Positions 1 through 8,600 of a stretch of DNA of 64,000 bases are shown here, piece after piece. The position numbers and the translations under genes are program-made. Origin of the DNA: Peptoclostridium litorale DSM 5388 (GTDB lineage: Bacteria > Bacillota > Clostridia > Peptostreptococcales > Peptostreptococcaceae). Each line of letters opens with the position of its first letter. The first letter of the stretch is position 1. Where the stretch lies: NCBI RefSeq assembly GCF_900141635.1, contig NZ_FSRH01000005.1, forward strand, positions 149,505-213,504. Reading direction: 5' to 3'. The notes under the pieces are model-generated. The model made no database searches. It worked only from the letters and a program-made list of their open reading frames with translations, and had not been told where the DNA came from.

Positions 1-339
1 CTTCCGAAAGGAAAAATAGAATACGGTGAAGAAAAAGACGATGCGGCTCTTAGAGAAGTGAAAGAAGAGGCCGGAGTAAAAGCGGACATAATAAAGTATC
101 TTGGTGAAATACACTATACGTTCAAAAAAAACTGGGACGATACAAAAATAGTGCACAAGACAGTTTATTGGTACTTGATGAAAGCCAAAAATATGAACAC
201 GATTCCGCAAAAGGAAGAAGGGTTTATAGATGCCAGATTTGTCCATGTGGACAGGGTATTGGAGCTGGCGAAGTATGACGATGAAAAGGAAATAATAAAA
301 GTGGCCCTTGAAGAACTGAAAAAGGGAGACATGAAGTAA
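1..339 (+). CDS. Nudix hydrolase, 5' truncated by the window edge
   Basis: The reading frame is open from base 1, so the start lies outside the window; 112 codons remain. The visible part opens with a complete Nudix box: a Gly, five residues, Glu, seven residues, then REVKEEAGV. This motif coordinates the divalent metal used to hydrolyse nucleoside-diphosphate-linked substrates. The substrate cannot be told from sequence. The gene ends 32 bases before whiA. In Bacillus subtilis a Nudix gene (yvcI) heads the yvcI-yvcJ-yvcK-whiA-crh cluster, and this gene probably corresponds to it. Confidence 0.9.
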   Translation, partial: LPKGKIEYGEEKDDAALREVKEEAGVKADIIKYLGEIHYTFKKNWDDTKIVHKTVYWYLMKAKNMNTIPQKEEGFIDARFVHVDRVLELAKYDDEKEIIKVALEELKKGDMK

Positions 340-371
340 AATATTTGATAAACTTGATAAAGGTGATGTAT

Positions 372-1328
372 ATGTCGTTTTCGACACAGACAAAAAATGA
401 ATTGGCAAGGATATTCCCAGAGAGCAGGGAAGAAGTTCTTTCAGAGCTTGCGGCTCTTATAAGGATGAGTGGAACAATACAGCTTGCCGGGTTTAAAAAA
501 TTGAATTTCAAGATTACCACAGAAAATGCGGCAATAGCAAGAAAGATATTTAAAATATTAAAAAATAATTTTGGCATTAACACGGTCATAACAGTACAAA
601 AAAGCAACAATTTGAAAAAGAACAACAGCTATGTCATGACTATAACTCATGCCCTTGGAGCGAATGACATACTTGAAAAGGTGAAGATTCTCAAAAGAGA
701 AGAAGATAGCTTTTATATATCAGATAGGGTTCCTTTTGAAATTCTAGATGGAGAAAGTGCGAAGAGGGCCTATATAAGAGGGGCGTTTTTAGGCTCGGGT
801 TCAATATCTGATCCTGAAAAGACATACCATATGGAATTTGTAAACAACAACATGAGATTTGCTGAAGATTTTGTTCAGCTTATAAACTCATATGGACTAA
901 ACTCGAAAATAGTGATGAGAAAAAACAACTATGTGGTTTATATAAAGGAAAGCGAGAATATTTCCGATATACTAAATATAATGGGTGCACACAAGGCTCT
1001 TTTGAGTCTCGAAAACACAAGGATAGTAAAGCAGATGAGAAACGATGTAAACAGGATAGTAAACTGCGAAACTGCAAATCTAAGCAAGACTATAGATGCC
1101 TCAATAAGACAGATTGAAAACATAAAGTTCATAATAAATAAAGCTGGAATTGACTATCTGCCTCAAAACCTTAAGGAAATAGCAGTGCTGAGGCTTAAAA
1201 ATCAAAACTTGAGCCTTAAGGAGCTGGGCCAGATGCTTTCCATACCAATAGGAAAATCAGGGGTCAACCATAGGCTGAGAAAAATAGACAAGATAGCGGA
1301 GAAGCTAAGAGGAGAAGGAGGGGAATAG
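372..1328 (+). CDS. whiA: WhiA, DNA-binding sporulation/cell-division regulator
   Basis: The protein is 318 residues, the usual WhiA length. The family combines a LAGLIDADG homing-endonuclease-like N-terminal domain (here roughly residues 10-215) with a C-terminal helix-turn-helix; the latter is visible near residues 260-310 (LSLKELGQMLSIPIGKSGVN followed by HRLRKI). In firmicutes WhiA affects cell division and chromosome segregation, and in actinobacteria it controls sporulation. I chose the ATG at 372 (MSFSTQTKNEL) because AAAGG lies 8 bases upstream and it matches family N-termini; an upstream in-frame codon at 345 lacks a ribosome site. It is almost fused to the HPr gene, with one base between stop and start. 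Confidence 0.95.
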   Translation: MSFSTQTKNELARIFPESREEVLSELAALIRMSGTIQLAGFKKLNFKITTENAAIARKIFKILKNNFGINTVITVQKSNNLKKNNSYVMTITHALGANDILEKVKILKREEDSFYISDRVPFEILDGESAKRAYIRGAFLGSGSISDPEKTYHMEFVNNNMRFAEDFVQLINSYGLNSKIVMRKNNYVVYIKESENISDILNIMGAHKALLSLENTRIVKQMRNDVNRIVNCETANLSKTIDASIRQIENIKFIINKAGIDYLPQNLKEIAVLRLKNQNLSLKELGQMLSIPIGKSGVNHRLRKIDKIAEKLRGEGGE

Positions 1329-1329
1329 A

Positions 1330-1596
1330 TTGCTGGAAAGAGAATATGTGGTAAATAATGAAGTCGGTTTGCATGCAAGGCCTGCGGCGCTTTTTGTGCA
1401 GTGCACCAATAAATTTCTTTCGGATATATATATACAAAAGGGAAATAAGCGGGTTGACGGAAAGTCTATAATGGGTGTGATGTCTCTGGGAATAGGGCAG
1501 GGAGAAAATATAAAAATAATAGCGGACGGACCGGATGAAAATCAGGCTATAGAAGCGATTGAAAGACTGATACATGAAAGGTTCCTGGATATGTAA
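1330..1596 (+). CDS. ptsH: HPr family phosphocarrier
   Basis: This 88-residue protein has both regulatory residues of HPr. His15 lies in GLHARPAA and accepts phosphate from enzyme I in the PTS. Ser46 lies in GKSIMGVMSLG and is the site for HPr kinase, which turns HPr into a CcpA co-effector. Bacillus Crh, encoded at the same place after whiA, has Gln in place of His15, so the protein here can do both jobs. Start is TTG at 1330, with GGAGAAGGAGG inside the end of whiA as ribosome site. A terminator follows directly. Confidence 0.93.
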   Translation: MLEREYVVNNEVGLHARPAALFVQCTNKFLSDIYIQKGNKRVDGKSIMGVMSLGIGQGENIKIIADGPDENQAIEAIERLIHERFLDM

Positions 1597-1624
1597 AATC
1601 CTCTATAGTAAAGAGGATTTTTTT
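1597..1624 (+). terminator. Rho-independent terminator after whiA-HPr
   Basis: AATCCTCT pairs with AGAGGATT across a 7-base loop and is followed by a run of T. It ends the Nudix-whiA-HPr unit. Confidence 0.9.
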
Positions 1625-1784
1625 AATTGCAGAATAAATGTAATTGTAAGAATACATATATGCTACAAGTTTATTTGAAAATTTTGTTAGAATGAATAGT
1701 TGCTGGGTAAATATTATTTGAAAGGTTAGTTTCGAAAAGTTTTAAAAAGGGATCTGTAGTCAATTTGAATTCGAAAAGATTCAA

Positions 1785-1808
1785 AATGAAATGAAAATTC
1801 AGAACATT
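1785..1808 (+). promoter_or_regulatory. Candidate CodY-type site upstream of the agcS1 promoter
   Basis: Two 15-mers overlap by exactly 6 bases, the arrangement known for CodY sites. Bases 1785-1799 match the consensus AATTTTCWGAAAATT at 11 of 15 positions and bases 1794-1808 at 12 of 15. The region is AT-rich, so chance matches are likely; this is the weaker of the two sites near this gene. Confidence 0.25.
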
Positions 1809-1831
1809 TGAGTTTTTTTGAAACTTTTGAA

Positions 1832-1860
1832 TTGTAAAACCAAACAAAACTTGGTATAAT
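1832..1860 (+). promoter_or_regulatory. Sigma-A promoter of agcS1
   Basis: TTGTAA at 1832-1837 and TATAAT at 1855-1860 are separated by 17 bases. Transcription would start near 1867, giving a leader of about 155 bases before the TTG start at 2024. Confidence 0.75.
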
Positions 1861-1889
1861 TATTACATGAAAAGGATTTCCTGAGAAGG

Positions 1890-1913
1890 ACTTTTCGGAA
1901 TTTTCAGAAAACA
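1890..1913 (+). promoter_or_regulatory. Candidate CodY-type site in the agcS1 leader
   Basis: Bases 1899-1913 (AATTTTCAGAAAACA) match the CodY consensus AATTTTCWGAAAATT at 13 of 15 positions. Bases 1890-1904 match at 11 of 15 and overlap the first by 6 bases. The site lies about 25 to 45 bases downstream of the predicted start point, where bound CodY would act as a block. No codY gene is in the window. Confidence 0.4.
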
Positions 1914-1933
1914 CTTTCATATTTAATTCTAAG

Positions 1934-1987
1934 CAACTGCATTCGTGGATGAACTTATCGAATAATATTTTTATTGAACCGCAGTTG
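1934..1987 (+). other. Long hairpin in the agcS1 leader
   Basis: CAACTGC at 1934-1940 pairs with GCAGTTG at 1981-1987 and encloses 40 AT-rich bases. No known riboswitch core (glycine, T-box, lysine) is visible. There is no T-run directly after the stem, so it is not a plain terminator. It could be a structured leader or chance. Confidence 0.3.
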
Positions 1988-2023
1988 TTTGGATAAAATT
2001 ATTTTAACAAAGGGGGAATTATT

Positions 2024-3391
2024 TTGGAAAATTTAAACGCGATCGTTGGTCAAATTAGTGGTTTTTTATGGGGTTGGCCCCTCATAATCTGTCTTCTTGG
2101 AACTCATATTTTCTTAACATTTAGGCTTAGGTTTATCCAAAGGTACATTGGAAAGGCAATAAAGCTTTCTGTAACTAAAGACGAAATGTCTTCAGGAGAC
2201 GTTTCGCAGTTTGCGGCACTTGCCACAGCTCTTGCGGCTACAATAGGTACGGGTAACATAGTCGGTGTTGCGACGGCAATATCAATAGGAGGACCTGGAG
2301 CGGTTCTTTGGACATGGCTTACAGGAGTATTCGGTATATCTACAAAGTACGCGGAAGGACTTCTTGCAGTTAAGTACAGAGTTAGGACTAAAGACGGTAC
2401 AATGGCAGGTGGACCGATGTACGTTATAGAGCACGGAATGGGCAAGAAATGGCTTGCTGTAATGTTTGCTCTATTTACATCGATAGCGGCGTTTGGTATA
2501 GGAAACATGGTTCAGGCGAACTCGATGGCGGCAATGGTTAACGATACATTCGGAGTTCCAGTGTGGATAACAGGTGCAATCTCAGCAGTGCTTGTTGCAG
2601 CCGTTATATTCGGAGGAGTTCAGAGTATAGCGAAGGTTTGTAACGTACTGGTTCCATTCATGGCACTGTTTTATGTTGTAGGATGTCTTATAATACTAGC
2701 GATGGGATATGAGACAATACCAGCTTCTATATCTCTTATATTCAGGTCTGCTTTCACAGGACAGGCTGCAATGGGTGGATTCGTAGGATCCACAATGATG
2801 ATGGCATTGAGATTCGGGGTTGCAAGGGGTCTTTTCTCTAACGAGTCGGGACTTGGTTCTGCACCAATAGTTGCAGCGGCGGCCCAGACTAGAAACCCTG
2901 TAAGACAGGCTCTAGTTTCAGGATCAGCGACATTCTGGGATACAGTTATAATATGTGCGATAACAGGACTTGTTCTTACAAACACAGGCGCATGGCAGTC
3001 GGGCCTTAACGGTGGACTTGTAACTAAGCAGGCATTCGAGACAATACCGGTTATAGGACCTCTAGTTCTTACAATAGGACTTGTGTCGTTCGTTTTCTCT
3101 ACAATACTTGGATGGTCATACTACGGTGAAAAAGCTGTGGAATACCTTCTAGGTTCAGGAGTGACAAAAGCGTACAGATCTCTTTGGGTACTATTCGTAT
3201 TCCTTGGGTCAATATTCTCGCTAGACCTTGTTTGGAACCTTTCAGACCTTATGAACGGTCTTATGGCTCTTCCAAACCTTATATCACTGTTAGCTCTAAG
3301 TGGAGTACTCGTATCTGAGACTAAAAAGTATCTGTGGGACGACAACATGGATGCGGTAGACGAGACAGAAGCGATAGTTATAAACAAATAA
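2024..3391 (+). CDS. Sodium:alanine/glycine symporter, AgcS family (copy 1)
   Basis: The protein is 455 residues with about 10-11 hydrophobic segments and the AgcS (amino-acid/alanine-glycine:cation symporter) signatures: ATIGTGNIVGVATAISIGGPG near residues 73-93, GGPMYVIEHGMG near 128, and SNESGLGSAPI near 272. The family couples Na+ or H+ to uptake of alanine or glycine across the cytoplasmic membrane. TTG at 2024 is the start; AAAGGGGG lies 8-9 bases upstream and the N-terminus aligns with the second copy. The copies share most of their sequence, so this is a recent tandem duplication. Substrate preference cannot be read from sequence. A strong terminator separates the two genes, so each is its own unit. 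Confidence 0.93.
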   Translation: MENLNAIVGQISGFLWGWPLIICLLGTHIFLTFRLRFIQRYIGKAIKLSVTKDEMSSGDVSQFAALATALAATIGTGNIVGVATAISIGGPGAVLWTWLTGVFGISTKYAEGLLAVKYRVRTKDGTMAGGPMYVIEHGMGKKWLAVMFALFTSIAAFGIGNMVQANSMAAMVNDTFGVPVWITGAISAVLVAAVIFGGVQSIAKVCNVLVPFMALFYVVGCLIILAMGYETIPASISLIFRSAFTGQAAMGGFVGSTMMMALRFGVARGLFSNESGLGSAPIVAAAAQTRNPVRQALVSGSATFWDTVIICAITGLVLTNTGAWQSGLNGGLVTKQAFETIPVIGPLVLTIGLVSFVFSTILGWSYYGEKAVEYLLGSGVTKAYRSLWVLFVFLGSIFSLDLVWNLSDLMNGLMALPNLISLLALSGVLVSETKKYLWDDNMDAVDETEAIVINK

Positions 3392-3400
3392 TCTGTTTTG

Positions 3401-3426
3401 AAAGAGGCCCCGCAGGGGCCTCTTTT
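3401..3426 (+). terminator. Rho-independent terminator after agcS1
   Basis: AAAGAGGCCCC pairs with GGGGCCTCTTT around a GCA loop and runs into TTTT. Confidence 0.93.
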
Positions 3427-3454
3427 AATGTTTAGAAGCAGATCATAAAGCAAT

Positions 3455-3503
3455 ATAAAACAGCCCTTAATTGACAGTCATGTCATATTAAGGGCTGTTT
3501 TAT
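3455..3503. repeat. 49-base dyad, second terminator-like hairpin after agcS1
   Basis: Bases 3455-3471 and 3487-3503 are a perfect 17-bp inverted repeat (arm core ACAGCCCTTAAT). The 15 bases between them form a further TGACA/TGTCA stem. AT-rich ends on both sides would make a bidirectional terminator, although no minus-strand gene is nearby. Confidence 0.6.
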
Positions 3504-3823
3504 GTGCGGACATGCACAAAAAATATTTAATGCATAGGAGATTATCGAGTAGAAAGGGGGTGCAAATATTTATTGAAAAATATGTGAATAAAAATTACGA
3601 ACATAGAGGGGATTGTTAATAAAAGGGGGTGTCGCAATGGGGAACAAACCCATATAAATAGTAAAAAGCAATATATACAGCTTGAAAACGATGTAGTTAA
3701 AAAAATAACTAAACTTGCATAATTTTGCACCAATTTTCACATCTCTAAATTTTCGGTATTATTCAAAAATTAACTAAAATGAAACCGGATTTGAAGTTTT
3801 CAGAAGATTTATGAAGTTTCCGG
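3504..3823. other. Gene-free AT-rich stretch between the agcS copies
   Basis: No credible gene is present. Two purine-rich Shine-Dalgarno-like runs occur, at 3554-3559 and 3621-3629, each followed only by very short frames (19 codons from GTG 3560, and 6 codons from ATG 3637). The GTG frames at 3560 and 3629 share a frame but are separated by two stops. This may be a decayed gene or chance. Confidence 0.3.
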
Positions 3824-3852
3824 TTGAAAAAAAAGCGTTTTCCTGTTATAAT
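3824..3852 (+). promoter_or_regulatory. Sigma-A promoter of agcS2
   Basis: TTGAAA at 3824-3829 and a perfect TATAAT at 3847-3852 have a 17-base spacer. The leader to the start codon is about 230 bases. Confidence 0.85.
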
Positions 3853-3940
3853 AAGAAACTGTAGGGGATGGAAACATTCATTTCACTGGGTTTCGGCAAG
3901 GCGACAAATAAATATGTGTCATGTGTAATATCTGGCAGAA

Positions 3941-3976
3941 ATATTCATTTTACTGAAAATTCAGAAAAATGAATAT
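3941..3976 (+). promoter_or_regulatory. Perfect-arm dyad containing two overlapping CodY-like motifs, agcS2 leader
   Basis: An 11-bp inverted repeat (3941-3951 with 3966-3976) encloses a CTGAA/TTCAG stem. Within it, 3947-3961 (ATTTTACTGAAAATT) matches the CodY consensus at 13 of 15 positions and 3956-3970 at 12 of 15, with the 6-base overlap typical of paired CodY motifs. It lies about 90 bases after the predicted start point. It could act as a CodY roadblock site, as an RNA hairpin, or both. Confidence 0.5.
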
Positions 3977-4088
3977 ATTTTAGAAATCATGCAATTTTAA
4001 TTAATTTTGCTGCCAAAAAAATAACGACACGTAAATTAGTGGCTTGCCGGGTTTGGAATTATACAATATTAAAACTGGAGGGATTGTT

Positions 4089-5453
4089 TTGGAAGCTTTG
4101 AACAACGTGGTTGGACAGATCAGTGGGTTTTTATGGGGTTGGCCGTTGCTTATACTGCTACTTGGAACCCATCTATTTTTAACATTCAGACTTAGATTCA
4201 TCCAAAGATACATAGGAACGGCTATAAAGATTTCCGTTACTAAGGATGAGGATTTTTCTTCGGGAGACGTTTCACAGTTTGCAGCGCTCGCAACATCACT
4301 TGCGGCTACAATAGGAACAGGTAACATAGTTGGTGTTGCAACGGCAATATCAATAGGAGGACCAGGAGCGGTATTTTGGACTTGGATTACAGGAGTTCTT
4401 GGTATATCTACAAAATACGCAGAAGGACTTCTTGCAGTTAAGTACAGAGTTAAGACTAAAGACGGTACAATGGCAGGCGGACCGATGTACGTTATAGAGC
4501 ACGGAATGGGCAAAAAATGGCTTGCAGTATGCTTTGCACTATTCACAGCAATAGCGGCATTCGGTATAGGAAACATGGTTCAGGCGAACTCGATGGCATC
4601 TATGGTTAAAGATACTTTCGGCGTTCCAGTATGGATAACAGGTGCGGTTTCCGCAGTACTTGTTGCATCGGTTATACTTGGTGGAGTTGAAAACATAGCA
4701 AAGGTATGTAACGTACTAGTTCCATTCATGGCTCTTTTTTATGTAATAGGATGCCTTATAATACTCGCAATGGGATATCAGACAATACCAGCTTCAATAG
4801 CACTTATACTTAAATCTGCATTCACAGGACAGGCGGCAGCGGGAGGATTCGTAGGATCCACCATGATAATGGCCTTGAGGTTTGGTGTATCAAGAGGACT
4901 TTTCTCAAACGAGTCGGGACTTGGCTCTGCACCTATAGTTGCAGCGGCAGCTCAAACAAGAAACCCTGTAAGACAGGCTCTAGTTTCTGGATCAGCAACA
5001 TTTTGGGATACAGTTGTAGTTTGTGCGATAACAGGACTTGTTCTTACAAACACAGGAGCATGGCAGTCAGGACTTGACGGAGGACTTCTTACTAAGCAGG
5101 CATTCTCGACAATACCGGTTATAGGACCTCTAGTTCTTACAATAGGGCTTATATCATTCGTTTTCTCTACAATACTTGGCTGGTCATACTACGGTGAAAA
5201 AGCTATACAGTATCTTCTTGGAGATGGAATAGTTAAGCCTTACAGAGTGCTTTGGGCTATTATGACATTCTTCGGGGCTATATTCTCTCTTGATTTCGTT
5301 TGGAATCTTTCAGACCTTATGAACGGTCTCATGGCACTTCCGAACCTTGTATCACTAATTATGTTAAGTGGAGTTATAGTTTCTGAAACTAAAAAATACC
5401 TTTGGGATGACAATCTTGACGGTGTAGACGACAGCGAAGACATAGCAGTATAA
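4089..5453 (+). CDS. Sodium:alanine/glycine symporter, AgcS family (copy 2)
   Basis: This 454-residue protein is a close paralogue of the upstream AgcS protein, with the same family motifs (ATIGTGNIVGVATAI, GGPMYVIEHGMGKKW, SNESGLGSAPI) in the same places. I chose TTG at 4089 because the resulting MEALNNVVGQISGF aligns with MENLNAIVGQISGF of copy 1 and CTGGAGGGA precedes it. A longer frame reaches ATG 4044 but adds unrelated residues and no ribosome site. Relative to copy 1 it has one inserted residue near position 51 (KDEDFSSGD against KDEMSSGD). Small differences in the pore-facing helices could change affinity or substrate, but this is untested. Confidence 0.93.
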   Translation: MEALNNVVGQISGFLWGWPLLILLLGTHLFLTFRLRFIQRYIGTAIKISVTKDEDFSSGDVSQFAALATSLAATIGTGNIVGVATAISIGGPGAVFWTWITGVLGISTKYAEGLLAVKYRVKTKDGTMAGGPMYVIEHGMGKKWLAVCFALFTAIAAFGIGNMVQANSMASMVKDTFGVPVWITGAVSAVLVASVILGGVENIAKVCNVLVPFMALFYVIGCLIILAMGYQTIPASIALILKSAFTGQAAAGGFVGSTMIMALRFGVSRGLFSNESGLGSAPIVAAAAQTRNPVRQALVSGSATFWDTVVVCAITGLVLTNTGAWQSGLDGGLLTKQAFSTIPVIGPLVLTIGLISFVFSTILGWSYYGEKAIQYLLGDGIVKPYRVLWAIMTFFGAIFSLDFVWNLSDLMNGLMALPNLVSLIMLSGVIVSETKKYLWDDNLDGVDDSEDIAV

Positions 5454-5471
5454 TAAAATTGGAATTTACAG

Positions 5472-5497
5472 GCCGCCTTAAAAAGGCGGCTTATTTT
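5472..5497 (+). terminator. Rho-independent terminator after agcS2
   Basis: GCCGCCTT pairs with AAGGCGGC across a 3-base loop, followed by TTATTTTTG. Confidence 0.9.
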
Positions 5498-5542
5498 TGT
5501 TTACTCAATATGTCTCTATTTGGGCTTGTAGCAAATAACTAT

Positions 5543-5571
5543 TTGAATGCTTCTATAGTATGAGTTAATAT
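5543..5571 (+). promoter_or_regulatory. Probable dnaE promoter
   Basis: TTGAAT at 5543-5548 and TAATAT at 5566-5571 have a 17-base spacer; the gene starts 60 bases downstream. Confidence 0.5.
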
Positions 5572-5630
5572 ATATATAGAAGAGTTTTTGCAGCTAAGGG
5601 ATAATATCCCTAACGAGAGGAGAAAAATTT

Positions 5631-8600
5631 TTGAAGGAGAACATAGAATTTGTCCATCTTCATGTACACACCCAATACAGCCTTCTGGATGGATTTTCAA
5701 GGATAGACAAGTTGATTGAAAGGGCCAAGGAACTTGGAATGAGTTCATTGGCAATAACAGATCACGGGTGTATGTTTGGCGTGATAGACTTTTACAAGAA
5801 GGCCATTAAAGAGGGGATAAAGCCCATAATAGGCTGTGAAGTCTATAATGCAACAAGGGGTATGGATGATAAGGAGCCCCATTATGACAGATTCCCAGGC
5901 CATCTGATACTGCTGGCGAAAAACATGACTGGATATAAAAATCTTATAAAACTGGTGTCGCTGGGATATACGAGAGGTTTTTACTACAAACCTCGGATAG
6001 ATTTTAAAATACTGGAAAAATACAGTGAAGGACTCATATGCACAAGTGCCTGTCTTGCAGGCGACATACAGCAGCTCATATTAAAGGGAAACTACTACAA
6101 GGCAAAAAGGGTTGCCGAGAGGCTGAATTCAATATTTGGACAGGGGAATTTTTACCTTGAGATACAAGACCACGGCATAAAGGAAGAAAAACACGTGAAC
6201 ATGTCGCTTCTGAGAATGTCAAAGGAAACTGGCATACCGCTTGTGGCTACAAATGACGTTCACTATGTGAAAAGGGAAGATTCACAGAATCACGACATTC
6301 TTCTTTGCATACAGACTGGTAAAACAGTAAGCGATGAAAACAGAATGAAATTTCCAACTAATGAGTTTTATCTCAAGTCGCCTCAGGAAATGGCCGCTGA
6401 ATTTAAAAAATTTCCGGGGGCTGTTGAAAACAGCGTGAAAATAGCAAAGATGTGTGAGCTTGAATTCGATTTCAACCAGATACACCTTCCGGAATTTGAC
6501 GTTCCACCGGAATACTCAAAGGCTCAGTACTTTATAGAGCTTTGCAGGAAGGGCCTCGAAAAAAAGGTTGGAAAGGGAAACAAGGAGTACGAGGAAAGGC
6601 TTGAATATGAGATAAATGTAATTCAGGAAATGGGATATGTGGAGTATTTCCTCATAGTCTGGGACTTCATCAAATTTGCAAAAGGCAAAGACATAATGGT
6701 AGGGCCTGGAAGAGGGTCTGCGGCAGGGTCTCTGGTTTCGTACGTGCTGGAGATAACTGATATAGATCCGCTGAAGTACGGGCTTATATTTGAAAGATTT
6801 TTGAATCCAGAAAGGGTTTCAATGCCGGATATAGATATAGATTTTTGCTATGAAAGACGTGAGGAAGTAATAGACTATGTAAAGCAGAAGTATGGAGAGG
6901 ACCATGTCGCACAGATCATAACATTTGGAACGCTAGGCGCAAAAGCGGCAATAAGGGATGTCGGCAGAGTCCTGGACATAGCGTATTCGGATGTAGACAA
7001 GATAGCAAAGCAAATACCTTTCGCTATTGGCATGAACATAGACAAGGCTCTTGAGGTGAATCCGGAGCTTCGAAAAATGTATGAAGGCCAGAAAGAGGTA
7101 AAGAGCATAGTGGATACTTCAAGGGAGCTTGAAGGGCTTCCAAGACATGCATCGACACATGCGGCGGGGGTTGTTATATCAAAGGATACGGTTGACAGCT
7201 ACGTTCCGCTTTACATGCATGAACAGTCGGTGACCACGCAGTTCCCTATGACAACGCTTGAAGAGCTAGGTCTTTTGAAAATGGACTTTCTGGGTCTCAG
7301 AACCCTTACGGTAATAAGGGATGCAATAGAAAACATAAGAGTAGCAGGCGGCGATAAAATAGATTTTGAAAACAGCTGCTACGATGACAGGAAGGTATAT
7401 GAGCTTCTCAGTTCGGGAAACACTATGGGTGTATTCCAGCTTGAGGGCAAGGGCATGAGGCAGTTCATGAAAGAGCTAAAGCCCGATAATTTCGAGGACA
7501 TAGTTGCCGGAATCTCACTTTACAGACCAGGCCCTATGGATTCGATTCCGACATATATAAGAAACAAGAACAATACAGAAGCTGTTGAATACCTGCATAA
7601 AAAAATGGAGCCAATACTGAATGTCACTTATGGATGTCTTGTATACCAGGAGCAAGTAATGCAGACGGTAAGGGATCTTGCAGGGTACTCGTATGGAAGA
7701 AGTGACATAGTGAGGCGTGCCATGGGCAAAAAGAAAATGGACGTCATGGAAAAGGAAAGACAGTATTTCATACATGGAAAGACAAATGAAAATGGCAATA
7801 TAGAGATAGAGGGCTGCGTCAGAAATGGAGTGCCTGAGGATATTGCAGACAAGATATATAACGACATGATAGATTTTGCAAAATATGCATTCAACAAATC
7901 CCATGCTGCCGCATATGGAGTGCTTGCATACCAGACGGCATACCTAAAGGCCCATTATCCTGTAGAATTCATGGCTGCTCTTATGACCAGCATAATGGGA
8001 AATACAGATAAAGTGGTCCAGTATATAAGGGACTGCGGTGAGATGGGAATAGAAGTGCTAAAGCCTGACATTAACAAGAGCTTTAGAAAGTTTGCCGTTG
8101 AAGATGGAAACATAAGATTTGGGCTTGCGGCAGTTAAAAATGTAGGAGAAAAGGTAATAGACGCAATAGTCGAAGAAAGAGAAAAGTCTGGGCAGTTCAA
8201 AAACTTTGTGGATTTTTGCAAGAGGGTGGATTCTAAGGACCTCAACAAGAGGGTCATTGAATCGCTTATAAAGTGTGGGGCTTTTGAAGGGCTCCACGAA
8301 AACAGGGCGCAGCTAATGGCGGGGTATGAAAAAATACTGGACAGCATAGTGTCTGACAGAAAGAAAAACCTTTCGGGACAGATATCGCTGTTTGACATGA
8401 TACAAAACAATGTAAATAAAAAAAGAGGCGATGAATATACGCTGCCGGATGTTGAAGAGTTTAATGAAAGGGACAGGCTCTTCATGGAAAAAGAAGTTCT
8501 GGGGCTTTATGTGAGTGGACATCCACTTTCTGAATACACAAAAGAGATAGCGCTTAATGCAAGTATTACAACAGAGGAAATCAATGAAGCTTCCGAGGAT

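Noticed and set aside
1861..2010. Possible glycine riboswitch or T-box in the agcS1 leader
   Set aside because: No conserved aptamer core or AGGGTGGNACCGCG box is visible; the structure seen is one long hairpin only.
2104..2508. Long open frames opposite both agcS genes (134 and 191 codons) and others like them on the minus strand
   Set aside because: They mirror the codon pattern of the real genes on the opposite strand and have no ribosome sites or family motifs.
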